Program-made: the position numbers and the translations under genes
The notes under the pieces: model-generated
Told to the model about the DNA's origin: nothing
Databases searched by the model: none
Seen by the model: only the letters and a program-made list of their open reading frames with translations
In this document: positions 17,501 through 27,498 of the stretch, in pieces
How positions within the stretch are numbered: the first letter of the stretch is position 1
Layout of the letters: every line of letters starts with the position of its first letter
Assembly (NCBI GenBank): GCA_903930435.1
Contig: CAIYYN010000029.1
Coordinates: 124,001-188,000 of the forward strand
Direction: 5' to 3'
Length of the DNA: 64,000 nt
Source: an uncultured Hyphomicrobiales bacterium
GTDB taxonomy: Bacteria > Pseudomonadota > Alphaproteobacteria > Rhizobiales > Ancalomicrobiaceae

Positions 17501-18712
17501 ATGATTCGATTGACGCCCATTTTTGCCTCGATTGCGCTTTTTGGCGCCAGTTTGATCCTCTTTGAGGCCGCTCCTGCTCAGGCGGGTCCGGAATGTCACG
17601 GCGGGAAGAGCTTTCAGGCCTGGCTCGGCGACATCAAGGCAGAGGCCCGGGCGGCCGGGATCAAGCCGGCCTCGATCGAAGACGCCTTGCAGGGCGTCAA
17701 TTTCGATGCGTCCATCATCCGGCACGATCAGGGCCAGAGCGTCTTCCAGCAGACATTCCTGCAATTCTCGGATCGGATGGTTTCCGCTGACCGAATGGCG
17801 CGCGGCAAAAAGCTCTTGCAGCAATACGCGTCGCTGTTCGATCGCATTGGACGGGATTTCGGTGTGCCCGGACCGGTACTTGTCGCCTTCTGGGGACTGG
17901 AAAGCGATTTCGGCACTGACCCCGGCAAAATTCCCATCATTCAGGCCGTGGCAACGCTCGCCTATGACTGCCGTCGCGCAGACGTCTTCCACGCCGAATT
18001 GCTCGATGCGATCCGCGTCGTCGACCGAGGCGACCTGAAACCGTCGGAAATGCTGGGTGACTGGGCGGGTGAACTTGGCCACATGCAGATTTCTCCGCCG
18101 CAATATTACAAGTATGGCATCGATTATGATGGCAACGGGCGCATCGACGTCATCCATTCCGTTCCCGATGCGATGGCGACAGCGGCAAATTTCCTCAAAG
18201 GTCTCGGCTGGCAGCCGGGCGAACCGTGGCTGCAGGAAGTGCATGTGCCCGCCGATCTTCCATGGCAGGAAGCGGATCTTGCGATCCAGCATCCGCGCAA
18301 ATTCTGGGTGCAACATGGCGTGACGGCGGCAGCTGGCAGCCTGCGGCCTGATGATTTGCCCGCATCGCTCGTACTGCCAATGGGACATACGGGACCGGCT
18401 TTCCTCGCATATCCGAATTTCCAGGCCTATCTCGGCTGGAACAAGGCCTACATCTATTCCCTGACCGCCGCCTATTACGCCACGCGGCTGGAAGGCGCGC
18501 CGGTGGTCAGCCATGCCACGAGCGTGACGCCGCTGACGCCGTCTGAAATCAAGGACTTGCAGCGTATTCTGGTGGCTAGGGGCCTCGATAGCGAGACGCC
18601 TGATGGTCGCCTCGGGACGGATACGCGGACTGCGGTGAAGAAGGTTCAGTTACAGCTTGGATTACCGGCGGACGGCTATCCGACGGCCGACTTGCTGGCC
18701 CGTCTCCGGTGA
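17501..18712 (+). CDS. Lytic murein transglycosylase (MltB family) with peptidoglycan-binding domain
   Basis: A 403-residue exported murein hydrolase that cleaves the MurNAc-GlcNAc bond to give 1,6-anhydro ends. The signal peptide is residues 1-29 (cleavage APAQA-GPE). The catalytic SLT domain (residues about 35-330) has the glutamate in FWGLESDFG and the supporting GELGHMQISPPQYYKYGID. The C-terminal 60 residues form a peptidoglycan-binding domain (LTPSEIKDLQRILVARGL and DGRLGTDTRTAVKKVQ). There is no lipobox, so the enzyme is soluble in the periplasm, unlike MltB of E. coli. AGGAG lies 7 bases before ATG. Confidence 0.93.
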   Translation: MIRLTPIFASIALFGASLILFEAAPAQAGPECHGGKSFQAWLGDIKAEARAAGIKPASIEDALQGVNFDASIIRHDQGQSVFQQTFLQFSDRMVSADRMARGKKLLQQYASLFDRIGRDFGVPGPVLVAFWGLESDFGTDPGKIPIIQAVATLAYDCRRADVFHAELLDAIRVVDRGDLKPSEMLGDWAGELGHMQISPPQYYKYGIDYDGNGRIDVIHSVPDAMATAANFLKGLGWQPGEPWLQEVHVPADLPWQEADLAIQHPRKFWVQHGVTAAAGSLRPDDLPASLVLPMGHTGPAFLAYPNFQAYLGWNKAYIYSLTAAYYATRLEGAPVVSHATSVTPLTPSEIKDLQRILVARGLDSETPDGRLGTDTRTAVKKVQLQLGLPADGYPTADLLARLR

Positions 18713-18822
18713 GGCCGATCCCGCAATCATTAACAACAATTCGAAAGGCGATATTGCGTTTTTCAGCGCGGGACGGCATGGTCGCGGCTTAACGATCCGT
18801 TACCCCTTGGAGTCAGTCTTTC

Positions 18823-19419
18823 ATGAACCGTTCCGTAACCGCTCCCGGCCTCATCACCATTGATCGGCTCTGGGCCGCTGAAACCCAGGTTGATCGCGCC
18901 ACGCGCGCCGTTGTGTTGATGGCAGCCGGAACCGCGCTTCTGTGGATCTCGGCCAAGATCCAGATCCCGTTCTGGCCGGTTCCCGCGACGTTGCAGACGC
19001 TGATGGTCGTGCTGATTGGCGCGTTCTATGGCTCGCGTCTCGGCTTTGCCACGATCATCGCCTACCTGGCGGAGGGGCTGGCTGGCTTGCCGGTGTTTGT
19101 CGGTACCCCTGAAAAGGGCCTCGGGCTCGCCTATATGGTCGGACCAACGGGCGGCTTCCTGCTTGGCTTCGCTGTCGCGGCCTTCCTCATTGGTCTGGCA
19201 GTCGAGCGCGGCTGGGGCAAGTCCTTGCTGTCGACGCTGGCAGCGATGATCATCGCCAATGTCGCGATTCACGCTTTCGGCCTGACATGGCTCGGAACGC
19301 TGGTCGGACCGCAGAAGGCGATCCTGTTTGGCCTGACGCCATTCCTGCTGTCGGATGCCGTCAAGATCATGATCGCGACAGGCGTCACTTACGCTGCGTC
19401 CCGCGCGACGGCGAAGTAA
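18823..19419 (+). CDS. bioY: Biotin transporter BioY
   Basis: A 198-residue membrane protein of the BioY family, the substrate-binding (S) component of energy-coupling-factor biotin uptake. Six hydrophobic segments are visible, with the family signatures KIQIPFWPVPATLQTLMVVL near residue 46 and GPTGGFLLGF near residue 107. In Alphaproteobacteria BioY may work alone or with BioMN; neither bioM nor bioN is next to it. It has its own strong terminator and is therefore monocistronic. The N-terminal 20 residues are longer than in some homologues. Confidence 0.93.
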   Translation: MNRSVTAPGLITIDRLWAAETQVDRATRAVVLMAAGTALLWISAKIQIPFWPVPATLQTLMVVLIGAFYGSRLGFATIIAYLAEGLAGLPVFVGTPEKGLGLAYMVGPTGGFLLGFAVAAFLIGLAVERGWGKSLLSTLAAMIIANVAIHAFGLTWLGTLVGPQKAILFGLTPFLLSDAVKIMIATGVTYAASRATAK

Positions 19420-19449
19420 TTCGGTCGCTCCGGCAAAGCATGATCAATC

Positions 19450-19502
19450 AAAAGCCGCTTCGATCCAACCGGTGAGTCCGGGGCCGGTCGGAGCGGTTTT
19501 TT
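19450..19502 (+). terminator. Rho-independent terminator after bioY
   Basis: AAAAGCCGCTTCGATC at the left pairs, with G-U pairs, to GGTCGGAGCGGTTTTTT at the right, ending in a run of six T. It lies 30 bases after the bioY stop. Confidence 0.75.
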
Positions 19503-19570
19503 GTGTGTATCGACGGAAAAGCAGCGCCGGTCACGGAATGAGGAGACGACCGCGCGCCGCCTTCGGCAAC

Positions 19571-20224
19571 CTACCAGCGCGCCAACCTCGGTGCGAGTGC
19601 GGCGCCAATCCCTGCGCTGATCAGGAACGCAATCGGGTACCAAAGGCCGACGAACACCGGCGTATCGCAGGGACAATGCGCGGCATAGGCCAATGCGGCG
19701 ATGGTGGCTGCAAACATACCGGCAGCAAAGCCTGCCCCCGTCAGATCCGTTGGAGCTGACCGCCGCAGGATAGCCAGAAGTCCAGCCATCGGCACGACGC
19801 TGAGCACCGGAACGATGGCCATGCAGGCGAGCCAGTTCCCAGTCTCACCCAGAACCATCGCCCGGGTCGGTTCGCCCGCAAACTGGAACTGGATAAGGAT
19901 TGCGACCAGTATAAATCCGAGCGGTACGCCGTAAATCCGGGCTTGAGATTGTATCCGGTAGCCGGGCCGCGCCATATGAACGAAGATGCGCCCGGCCAAC
20001 CCGACCGACGCTAGCATGAAGACGTATTTGGTCAGGATTCGTCCAGTCTCGAGGGCGATTACGAGATCTGTCCGGAACCCAATCGTCAGCCAGATCAGGC
20101 TCGCTGACACAAGGAAACCAGCCAAAATCAGCAAACCCGAGACGCGCTCGATCCACGCGGTATCGACGGGACGATACTGCGCGGCAAGTGAGTCAATCAG
20201 CTGATCTGTATCCAAATTCGTCAT
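19571..20224 (-). CDS. nrsF: NrsF family anti-sigma factor (DUF1109)
   Basis: A 217-residue membrane protein with six hydrophobic segments, starting MTNLDTDQLIDSLAAQYRPV. This is the DUF1109/NrsF architecture: a short cytoplasmic N-terminus followed by six membrane spans, with a conserved Cys pair, here in HCPCDTPVF near residue 184. In Caulobacter NrsF holds the ECF sigma factor SigF inactive until chromate, cadmium or oxidant stress. The gene lies 36 bases after the sigma factor gene on the same strand. AGGA is 5 bases before the chosen ATG; the 7-codon extension upstream is not needed. Confidence 0.88.
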   Translation of the reverse strand: MTNLDTDQLIDSLAAQYRPVDTAWIERVSGLLILAGFLVSASLIWLTIGFRTDLVIALETGRILTKYVFMLASVGLAGRIFVHMARPGYRIQSQARIYGVPLGFILVAILIQFQFAGEPTRAMVLGETGNWLACMAIVPVLSVVPMAGLLAILRRSAPTDLTGAGFAAGMFAATIAALAYAAHCPCDTPVFVGLWYPIAFLISAGIGAALAPRLARW

Positions 20225-20260
20225 TCGTCCTGAAAGTGGCGGCACCCCGACTGACGGCGG

Positions 20261-20833
20261 TCACATGACGGGATCAGCCAACCGACCAGCCCCAAACGTA
20301 GCTGCTAACCGTTTCATGCCGCGATGAATCCCGATTTTGACAGCCGATTCCGACATGCCGGACCGCGCTGCGGATTCTGCTACCGTAAGGCCAAGCAGTT
20401 TGACATCTTCAATCGGACGACGCAAGTTGTTTGGCAGGCTGGACAGAAGCCGCTTGACGTCCTGCATGACACCAGGCTGCTGCTCGACCGGATCGGCCAG
20501 ACAATCCTCAAACGCATCGAGCTGAACCTGCTTCAGCCGATGGCCTGAAGCGCGATAGGCATCAATGACCTTGTAGCGCGCGATCGCATTGACCCAGACC
20601 GTCACAGGATAGCTGGCGTCATAGGTGTGTAGCCGACTGTGGATCGAGATCAGGGCTTCCTGGACGATATCGTCTGCATCGGCGATGGACCCGCCGCCAA
20701 GCCGCGACAGCATCCGGCGAACATGCGTTTTCAGGTGACGTGACAGGAGTTCAAGCAGCCGCCGATAGGCTTTCGGGCACCCCGCCCTCGCCTGCCGCAT
20801 TGCCAACCCAAGCTCTTCTTCTAACGTTGCCAT
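20261..20833 (-). CDS. ECF sigma factor, SigF-like, paired with NrsF
   Basis: A 190-residue extracytoplasmic-function sigma factor. Region 2 (residues about 20-90) includes ADADDIVQEALISIHSRL and the WVNAIARYKVIDAYR segment that contacts the -10 element. Region 4 (about 125-180) carries the helix-turn-helix LTVAESAARSGMSESAVKIG followed by IHRGMKRLAA. The gene order sigma-nrsF matches the SigF/NrsF stress-response module of Caulobacter and rhizobia. It would be released when NrsF senses stress at the membrane. The target promoters cannot be told from this window. Confidence 0.92.
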   Translation of the reverse strand: MATLEEELGLAMRQARAGCPKAYRRLLELLSRHLKTHVRRMLSRLGGGSIADADDIVQEALISIHSRLHTYDASYPVTVWVNAIARYKVIDAYRASGHRLKQVQLDAFEDCLADPVEQQPGVMQDVKRLLSSLPNNLRRPIEDVKLLGLTVAESAARSGMSESAVKIGIHRGMKRLAATFGAGRLADPVM

Positions 20834-21044
20834 CTGGTTCTATCCCCTAACCCGATGACGAATGGTCGCATGATCGGCGATCACATGCCATGCACAAGTG
20901 TCACGCAAAATCTGAACTGTTTGTGAAGTGCCTGTGAAATCTCATGCTCACGGAGGGCGAAGAAATAACGAACCCGTGAGGGTATTAGGCAGATAACGGG
21001 GAATTGGAACGCTGCCATGAGTCCGAGACGCCGCATCCATTTCG

Positions 21045-21162
21045 CCTGTCATCCCGGCGAAGGCCGCGATCCAGACGTCCGGCCGTTTAGCAAAAAGGGA
21101 TTGAGTTCAACGACTTGCGACGGTGCGCGCTGGTGGATCCCGGCCTTCGCCGGGATGACAGG
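21045..21162. repeat. Palindromic intergenic repeat, copy 1
   Basis: About 118 bases with inverted ends: CCTGTCATCCCGGCGAAGGC at the left and CCTTCGCCGGGATGACAGG at the right. The centre carries ACTTGCGACGGTGC shared with copy 2. This GTCATCCCGGC type is a widespread dispersed repeat of Alphaproteobacteria. Confidence 0.8.
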
Positions 21163-21268
21163 TCAGGTTCGGAATCGTGCGCGTTGATGGGTCAAGCTTG
21201 GGGTGGCCCGAACAACTGCTCTGCCAGGTCAAAGTGTGCCGTTTTGTCAATTAGTCCACCGACCGCCT

Positions 21269-21384
21269 CTGTCATCCCGGCGAAGGCCGGGACCCAGACT
21301 TCCCGTCGCGTGGAAAACAGGGATTTATTTCAAAGACTTGCGACGGTGCACGCTAGTGGATCCCGGCCTCCGCCGGGATGACAG
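21269..21384. repeat. Palindromic intergenic repeat, copy 2
   Basis: About 116 bases, same orientation and layout as copy 1 (CTGTCATCCCGGCGAAGGCC at the left, CCGCCGGGATGACAG at the right, ACTTGCGACGGTGC inside). The two copies are 106 bases apart and differ at scattered positions. Confidence 0.8.
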
Positions 21385-21473
21385 TAATTGGCTCATGTTT
21401 GCCAGAAACCGCTAAGCCGTTATCTGCCCCGTCAAACGCGGACGGAACCGGCCAAACAACGGCACAATCACCC

Positions 21474-23255
21474 TCAGTTGGGCAGATTGAGCCGGATGTG
21501 CAGTTCGCGCAGTTGCTTTGGGGTTGGCTCGTTCGGTGCGCCCATGAGCAGGTCTTCGGCGCGCTGATTCATCGGGAACAGCGTGATTTCGCGCAGGTTA
21601 GTCGCGCCACAGAGGAGCATGACGATGCGGTCGACGCCAGCCGCCATGCCACCGTGCGGCGGTGCGCCATACTGGAACGCGCGATAGAGGCCGCCAAACC
21701 GCTCCTCGACGATCTCCTTGGACAAACCGGCAATTTCGAACGCCTTCACCATCGTATCCGGCAAATGATTGCGGATGGAGCCGGAGGCGATTTCATAGCC
21801 GTTGCAAACCATATCGTATTGATAGGCCTTGATCGTCAGCGGGTCCTGACCATTCAACGCCTCGATGCCGCCTTGCGGCATGGAGAACGGGTTGTGACAG
21901 AAGTCGACCTGCTTGTCCTCGTCGTTCCATTCGTAGAACGGGAAGTCGACGATCCAGCAGAGGGAATATTGATCTTCCCTCGTCAGGCCGAGTTCCTTGC
22001 CGGCGCGATTGCGGGCGTCGCCGGCAAACCGATAGAACTTTGCCGGATCACCGGCTGCGAAGAAGACTGCGTCGCCTTCACCCAGTCCGAGCTGCTGGCG
22101 GATGGCCTCGGTGCGCTCTGGCCCGATGTTCTTGGCGATGGGGCCTGCGCCTTCCATGACGCCATTCTCGGTGCGCCAGAAAATATAGCCCAGTCCCGGC
22201 TGGCCTTCCTTGATCGCCCAATCGTTCATGCGATCGCAGAAGGCGCGGGAGCCGCCACCCTTCGCCGGGATGGCCCAGACCTCGACCTTCGGGTCGGCAT
22301 CGATCATCCGCGCAAACACCTTGAAGCCGGAACCTGCGAAATGCGGCGTGACGGCCTGCATTTCGATGGGATTGCGCAGATCCGGCTTGTCGGACCCGTA
22401 TGTGCGGATGGCGTCATCATAGGCGATGCGCGGGAACACCTGCGTGACCGGCATGCCCTCGCCGAATTCCTCGAAGATGCCGCGCACGACCGGTTCCATC
22501 GTGTTCCAGACGTCTTCCTGCGTCACAAAGCTCATTTCGAGATCAAGCTGATAGAATTCGCCGGGCAGACGATCCGCGCGCGGGTCTTCATCGCGGAAGC
22601 ACGGCGCGATCTGGAAATAGCGGTCGAAACCGGCCACCATCAGCAACTGCTTGTACTGCTGCGGGGCCTGCGGCAGCGCGAAGAACTTGCCGGGATGGAT
22701 GCGCGACGGCACGACGAAGTCGCGCGCGCCTTCCGGGCTGGAGGCCGTCAGGATTGGCGTCGAATATTCGGCAAAGCCGACGTCGGTCATCCGGCGACGC
22801 ATGGCGGCGATGATCTTTGTCCGGCGAACAATGTTCGCATGCAGCGTTTCGCGACGCAGGTCGATGAAGCGATACTTCAGACGGGTCTCTTCCGGATAAT
22901 CCGGCTCGCCGAAAACCGGCAGCGGCAGATCACGCGCAGCGGAGAGAACCTCGATATCGCGCGCATAGACCTCGATGCTGCCCGTTGGCAGATCGGCGTT
23001 CTGGGTGCCCTCGGGACGCTCGCGGACCTTGCCGTCGATCTTGATGACCCATTCGGCGCGTACTGTCTCGGCGGCCTTGAAGGCGGGGCTATCGGGATCA
23101 ACGACGACCTGGGTCAGCCCGTAGTGGTCGCGCAGGTCGATGAATAGCACACCACCATGATCGCGGACGCGATGCACCCAGCCTGACAATCGAACTTCGG
23201 AGTTGACGTCGGAAGCGGTCAATCCGCCGCAAGTGTGGCTACGATAGCGATGCAT
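21474..23255 (-). CDS. aspS: Aspartate--tRNA ligase
   Basis: A 593-residue class IIb aminoacyl-tRNA synthetase of the bacterial type. The N-terminal OB-fold anticodon-binding domain (residues 1-105) begins [12 protein letters not shown]. Class II motif 2 is [12 protein letters not shown] near residue 215, and motif 3 is [16 protein letters not shown] near residue 537. The GAD insertion domain lies between about 285 and 425. The length is standard for bacterial AspRS. In organisms without AsnRS the enzyme is non-discriminating and charges both tRNA-Asp and tRNA-Asn, later amidated by GatCAB; that cannot be judged here. A long frame on the opposite strand is a codon-bias shadow. Confidence 0.97.
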   Translation of the reverse strand: MHRYRSHTCGGLTASDVNSEVRLSGWVHRVRDHGGVLFIDLRDHYGLTQVVVDPDSPAFKAAETVRAEWVIKIDGKVRERPEGTQNADLPTGSIEVYARDIEVLSAARDLPLPVFGEPDYPEETRLKYRFIDLRRETLHANIVRRTKIIAAMRRRMTDVGFAEYSTPILTASSPEGARDFVVPSRIHPGKFFALPQAPQQYKQLLMVAGFDRYFQIAPCFRDEDPRADRLPGEFYQLDLEMSFVTQEDVWNTMEPVVRGIFEEFGEGMPVTQVFPRIAYDDAIRTYGSDKPDLRNPIEMQAVTPHFAGSGFKVFARMIDADPKVEVWAIPAKGGGSRAFCDRMNDWAIKEGQPGLGYIFWRTENGVMEGAGPIAKNIGPERTEAIRQQLGLGEGDAVFFAAGDPAKFYRFAGDARNRAGKELGLTREDQYSLCWIVDFPFYEWNDEDKQVDFCHNPFSMPQGGIEALNGQDPLTIKAYQYDMVCNGYEIASGSIRNHLPDTMVKAFEIAGLSKEIVEERFGGLYRAFQYGAPPHGGMAAGVDRIVMLLCGATNLREITLFPMNQRAEDLLMGAPNEPTPKQLRELHIRLNLPN

Positions 23256-23701
23256 AATGGAGGTCCCTGGGATCAGTTCAATGGTGCAATGCTGACACTC
23301 TGACCGTTGAAATCAACAGCCAGAAAGCGCGCGGAGAAGCGCACGCGGTGTGCCTGTTGTCAAGTTCTGTCCGCGTCTTGTGCAACCCGCACCCGTTCGA
23401 CACGATCATGATCACGTCGGTCGTATGTGCTCGATTTCGAAGAAAGTCCCATGTGAATGAAATCTGAATGAGGCTTTCCGATTGCGTTCAGTCGGCCGGA
23501 CATATGGTCTGTTCATCGACGGTCGCACTGCCTGAATGGGCGCTACCCCCGACCATGACGGCAGGGCTTTCGTCGAGTTTTCAAACCAAGCATTTTGCCT
23601 CGATCATTTCAGCCATTTTTTTCAAGGGAGCGATGCCGACACCCACCCCTCAGTCGGCATCGCTCTTCATTTTTCAGTCAGGCCCGGTCCGCGAATGAAG
23701 T
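23256..23701. other. Intergenic region, aspS to ssb
   Basis: About 446 bases between the aspS start and the ssb stop. It holds the aspS promoter region and a strong hairpin at 23626-23665. No gene with a ribosome site was found; a small RNA read rightward into the hairpin is conceivable but not supported by a promoter. Confidence 0.45.
23626..23676. terminator. Strong hairpin after ssb, bidirectional terminator candidate
   Basis: GAGCGATGCCGA (23628-23639) pairs perfectly with TCGGCATCGCTC (23654-23665) around a 14-base loop. Read rightward it is followed by TTCATTTTT. Read leftward, as needed for ssb 36 bases away, the tail is CCCTTGAAAAAAA, without a T run. It probably ends ssb transcripts, but is a better classical terminator for plus-strand RNA. 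Confidence 0.55.
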
Positions 23702-24259
23702 TCAGAACGGGATTTCGTCATCCATATCGGTGTTGGCGTAAGCCGGCTGCTTGGCACCGCCGCCGCGCGCCGCAGGAGCCGCACCGCGCTCGATGCCGCG
23801 ATCTCCGCCGCGTCCGCCACCGCCAGCCCCGCCGCGTCCGCCTGACGATCCGCCGAAATCATCGTTCGATGAGCCATAATCATCCTGGGCGCCGCCTCCG
23901 CCTGCTCCGCGACCGTCGAGCATGATCAGGACGCCGTTGAAGTTCTGCAGAACGATTTCCGTCGTGTAGCGCTTCTGGCCCTGCTGGTCTTCCCACGAGC
24001 GCGTCTGCAACTGGCCCTCGACGTAGACCTTCATGCCCTTCTTCAGATATTGCTCGGCGACCTTCGTCAGACCCTCGCTGAAGATGACGATCTGGTGCCA
24101 CTCGGTCTTGTCGCGGCGTTCGCCGGACTGACGATCACGCCAGCTCTCGGTCGTCGCAAGCGTGAAATTGGCGATCGGACGGCCGTCCTGCGTGCGGCGG
24201 ATCTCGGGATCCTTGCCCAGGTTTCCGATCAGCGTAACTTTGTTCAAACTCCCGGACAT
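23702..24259 (-). CDS. ssb: Single-stranded DNA-binding protein
   Basis: A 185-residue SSB. The OB fold occupies residues 1-110 (start MSGSLNKVTLIGNLGKDPEI; EWHQIVIFSEGLTKVAEQYL; VYVEGQLQTRSWEDQQGQKRY). A long Gly-rich linker (about 115-170) leads to the acidic tip DMDDEIPF, which recruits partner proteins in replication and repair. GGAGG lies 5 bases before ATG. It is divergent from uvrA with a LexA box in the shared region, as in many bacteria where ssb and uvrA are SOS-linked. Confidence 0.97.
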   Translation of the reverse strand: MSGSLNKVTLIGNLGKDPEIRRTQDGRPIANFTLATTESWRDRQSGERRDKTEWHQIVIFSEGLTKVAEQYLKKGMKVYVEGQLQTRSWEDQQGQKRYTTEIVLQNFNGVLIMLDGRGAGGGGAQDDYGSSNDDFGGSSGGRGGAGGGGRGGDRGIERGAAPAARGGGAKQPAYANTDMDDEIPF

Positions 24260-24588
24260 CGCGTCCTCCTGTCTTGATGGCGTGTCGCTACCCTACTCGC
24301 TCCAATGAACGATATCGCGTTCTTTTATGACGACAGCCCCCGTCATCCACAGCTGTGCGGGGTGAAATGCTGGCGTATGCGCGACAACGATCTTGCAAAT
24401 GTTCCTTATATGTTCTATATCGACGGCCAATGCGGCGCAAGTCCGATTTGTGCAAAATGTGATTTCGCTCTGGATCGAAAGCTGTGCGTGCCTAGATATG
24501 ACAGGTGGCGCAGTCGTTTGAGGACTGCCATCATGCCTGTCGCAGGACGGATTGTCTGTCGACATACAAGCGCCCGAGATCGGATACG
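24260..24588. other. ssb-uvrA divergent control region
   Basis: About 329 bases holding the ssb and uvrA promoters and a LexA box at 24401-24415. I favour the uvrA start at 24589, which leaves the upstream in-frame ATG-less stretch from 24505 as leader. Confidence 0.6.
24401..24415 (+). promoter_or_regulatory. LexA (SOS) box, GTTC-N7-GTTC
   Basis: GTTCCTTATATGTTC is an exact match to the alphaproteobacterial LexA site, a direct repeat GTTC-N7-GTTC. It sits between ssb and uvrA, 142 bases from the ssb start and 174 bases from the uvrA start, so it can control one or both. Confidence 0.88.
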
Positions 24589-27498
24589 ATGACCTCCACG
24601 AAACGCCAGAGCGATGCCCACCGCAACACGATCTCGATCCGGGGTGCGCGCGAGCATAATCTGAAAAACGTCGATCTGGATTTGCCACGGGATTCGCTCG
24701 TCGTGATGACGGGTCTGTCGGGGTCGGGAAAGTCGTCGCTGGCGTTTGACACGATCTACGCCGAAGGTCAGCGCCGCTATGTCGAGAGCCTGTCGGCCTA
24801 TGCGCGGCAGTTTCTGGAAATGATGCAGAAGCCGGACGTCGATCAGATCGACGGGCTGTCGCCAGCGATCTCCATCGAGCAGAAGACGACGTCGCGCAAT
24901 CCGCGTTCCACCGTCGGCACGGTCACGGAAATCTATGATTACATGCGCCTGCTGTTCGCGCGCGTTGGCATCCCCTATTCGCCCGCCACCGGCCTGCCGA
25001 TCGAGAGCCAGACCATCAGCCAGATGGTGGACCGCACGCTCGCCCTGCCGGAAGGAACCCGCGCCTATCTGCTCGCCCCGATGATCCGCGGCCGCAAGGG
25101 TGAATACCGCAAGGAACTGGCGGACCTGCAGAAAAAGGGCTTCCAGCGGGTGCGGATCGATGGAACCTACTACGAGATTGCGGACGCGCCGGTCCTCGAC
25201 AAGAAGCTGAAGCACGACATCGACGTGGTCGTGGATCGGATCGTCGTGCGACCTGATCTCGCCGCCCGCCTCGCCGACAGTTTCGAGACTGCCGTACGTC
25301 TCGCCGATGGGATTGCGGTTCTCGAACTTGCCGATCAGAAGACAGAGTCGGGCGATCCCGTCAGCATCCTGTTTTCGGAAAAATTTGCCTGTCCGGTGTC
25401 GGGTTTCACGATTTCCGAGATCGAGCCCCGGCTGTTTTCCTTCAACAATCCCTTCGGCGCCTGCCCGACCTGTGGCGGTCTCGGCACCGAGCAGAAGATT
25501 GACGCCGATCTCGTCGTTCCCGACGTGTCGCTGACGTTGAAGGCCGGGGCCATCGCGCCCTGGGCGAAATCAACCTCTCCGTTCACCGGGCAAACTCTTG
25601 ATGGATTGGCCAAACAATATGGTTTCTCGCTCCTGAAGCCATGGCGGGATTTGCCCGACAGCGCCAAGGGTATCATCCTCTATGGCACCGGTACCGACGA
25701 GGTCGAGTTCGTCTACGAGGACGGCGTGCGCAGCTATCGGACGCTGAAGACGTTTGAAGGCGTGATCCCGAACCTCGAACGTCGTTGGCGCGAGACCGAG
25801 AGCGACTGGTCGCGCGAGGAAATCGAGCGGTATTTTGCCGTCTCGCCCTGCCAGGCTTGCTCGGGGTTTCGCCTGAAGCCGGAAGCGCTCGCCGTCAAGA
25901 TCGCAGGTCGGCATATCGGGCAGGTACAAGAGCTCTCCATCCGCAAGGCCCTGCCCTGGTTCCAGTGCCTGCCGGACGAACTGACCGACAAGCAAAACGA
26001 GATCGCGGTCCGCATCCTGAAGGAAATTCGCGAGCGGTTGCAGTTCCTCGTCGACGTGGGGCTGGACTATCTGACGCTGTCGCGCAACTCCGGCACGCTG
26101 TCCGGCGGCGAAAGCCAGCGAATTCGGCTCGCATCGCAGATCGGCTCGGGCCTCACCGGCGTGCTCTATGTGCTCGATGAACCCTCGATTGGCCTGCATC
26201 AGCGTGACAACGCGCGTCTGCTCGATACGCTCAAGCATCTGCGCGATCTCGGCAATACGGTGATCGTCGTCGAGCATGACGAGGATGCGATCCGGGAAGC
26301 GGATTTCGTCGTGGACGTCGGCCCCGGCGCGGGTGTGCATGGCGGCCGGATTATCGCCAGCGGCACGCCAGCAGAAGTCATGGCCGATCCCGCGTCATTG
26401 ACGGGGCAATATCTGTCCGGCGCTCGGCAGATCCCGATGCCGGTCAAGCGGCGGAAGATTACCAGGGGCAAATCCCTGAAGGTGGTCGGCGCGCGCGGCA
26501 ATAACCTGAAATCGGTCAGTGCCGAGATCCCGCTGGGGACCTTGACCTGCGTGACCGGTGTGTCAGGTGGCGGCAAATCGACATTGCTGATCGACACGCT
26601 GTTCAAGTCAGTTGCTCGCAAGCTCAACGGTGCCCGCGAAAATCCGGCCCCGCATGACCGGATTGAAGGGCTGGAGCTCATCGACAAGGTTATCGACATT
26701 GACCAGTCGCCGATTGGCCGCACGCCGCGCTCCAATCCTGCGACTTACACGGGAGCCTTCACACCGATCCGTGACTGGTTCGCCGGATTGCCGGAGTCCA
26801 AGGCGCGCGGCTATGGACCGGGCCGGTTCTCGTTCAACGTCAAGGGCGGACGCTGCGAAGCCTGTCAGGGCGATGGCGTCATCAAGATCGAGATGCACTT
26901 CCTGCCGGATGTCTACGTCACCTGCGACCAGTGCAAGGGCAAGCGCTACAATCGCGAGACGCTGGACGTGCAATTCAAGGGCAAATCCATCGCCGATGTC
27001 CTCGATATGACGGTCGACGAAGGCGTGACCTTCTTTGCAGCCGTCCCGGCCATCCGCGAGAAGATGGAAACCCTGTCCCGTGTCGGGCTCGGCTATGTCC
27101 ATATCGGCCAGCAGGCGACGACACTGTCGGGTGGTGAGGCGCAACGCGTCAAATTGTCGAAGGAATTGTCGCGCCGTTCGACGGGCAAGACGCTCTACAT
27201 TCTCGACGAACCGACGACCGGTCTGCATTTCCACGACGTCGCCAAGCTGCTCGAAGTGCTGCACGAGCTTGTCGATCAGGGCAATACGGTGGCCGTCATC
27301 GAGCATAATCTCGAAGTCATCAAGACCGCCGACTGGGTCATCGATCTCGGCCCGGAAGGCGGCGACGGCGGCGGCGAGATCGTTGCCATCGGGCGACCGG
27401 AGGATATCGCCAAGGCCGAGCGCAGCCATACAGGCCGCTTCCTGAAGGAATTGCTTGAACGTCGTCCGCCCGGTTTCAGGGCGTCGGCCGCCGAATAG
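24589..27498 (+). CDS. uvrA: Excinuclease ABC subunit A
   Basis: A 969-residue UvrA, the damage-recognition ATPase of nucleotide excision repair. Two ABC modules are present. The first Walker A is [20 protein letters not shown] near residue 42 and the second is [15 protein letters not shown] near residue 652. ABC signatures are [12 protein letters not shown] and [11 protein letters not shown]. Zinc-binding CxxC pairs appear in [20 protein letters not shown] and [15 protein letters not shown] is preferred as start; the upstream 28 codons are not typical UvrA. Expression should be SOS-induced through the LexA box. Confidence 0.97.
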   Translation: MTSTKRQSDAHRNTISIRGAREHNLKNVDLDLPRDSLVVMTGLSGSGKSSLAFDTIYAEGQRRYVESLSAYARQFLEMMQKPDVDQIDGLSPAISIEQKTTSRNPRSTVGTVTEIYDYMRLLFARVGIPYSPATGLPIESQTISQMVDRTLALPEGTRAYLLAPMIRGRKGEYRKELADLQKKGFQRVRIDGTYYEIADAPVLDKKLKHDIDVVVDRIVVRPDLAARLADSFETAVRLADGIAVLELADQKTESGDPVSILFSEKFACPVSGFTISEIEPRLFSFNNPFGACPTCGGLGTEQKIDADLVVPDVSLTLKAGAIAPWAKSTSPFTGQTLDGLAKQYGFSLLKPWRDLPDSAKGIILYGTGTDEVEFVYEDGVRSYRTLKTFEGVIPNLERRWRETESDWSREEIERYFAVSPCQACSGFRLKPEALAVKIAGRHIGQVQELSIRKALPWFQCLPDELTDKQNEIAVRILKEIRERLQFLVDVGLDYLTLSRNSGTLSGGESQRIRLASQIGSGLTGVLYVLDEPSIGLHQRDNARLLDTLKHLRDLGNTVIVVEHDEDAIREADFVVDVGPGAGVHGGRIIASGTPAEVMADPASLTGQYLSGARQIPMPVKRRKITRGKSLKVVGARGNNLKSVSAEIPLGTLTCVTGVSGGGKSTLLIDTLFKSVARKLNGARENPAPHDRIEGLELIDKVIDIDQSPIGRTPRSNPATYTGAFTPIRDWFAGLPESKARGYGPGRFSFNVKGGRCEACQGDGVIKIEMHFLPDVYVTCDQCKGKRYNRETLDVQFKGKSIADVLDMTVDEGVTFFAAVPAIREKMETLSRVGLGYVHIGQQATTLSGGEAQRVKLSKELSRRSTGKTLYILDEPTTGLHFHDVAKLLEVLHELVDQGNTVAVIEHNLEVIKTADWVIDLGPEGGDGGGEIVAIGRPEDIAKAERSHTGRFLKELLERRPPGFRASAAE

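Larger units (their letters stand above)
20988..21428. repeat. 441-bp segment bounded by 12-bp perfect inverted repeats
   Basis: GGCAGATAACGG at 20988-20999 is repeated inverted as CCGTTATCTGCC at 21417-21428. The two palindromic repeats lie between. No target-site duplication is seen outside the arms and there is no transposase, so this may be a non-autonomous element (MITE-like) or coincidence. Confidence 0.4.
20834..21473. other. Repeat-rich intergenic region, sigma factor to aspS
   Basis: About 640 bases. It includes the sigma factor promoter region and two copies of a palindromic repeat (21045-21162 and 21269-21384), all bracketed by a 12-base inverted repeat at 20988-20999 and 21417-21428. 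No gene is supported. Confidence 0.6.

Noticed and set aside
21378-23147. 589-codon open frame opposite aspS
   Set aside because: It lies wholly antisense to a secure aspartyl-tRNA synthetase gene, its translation resembles no family, and it has no ribosome binding site. It results from codon bias in G+C-rich DNA.
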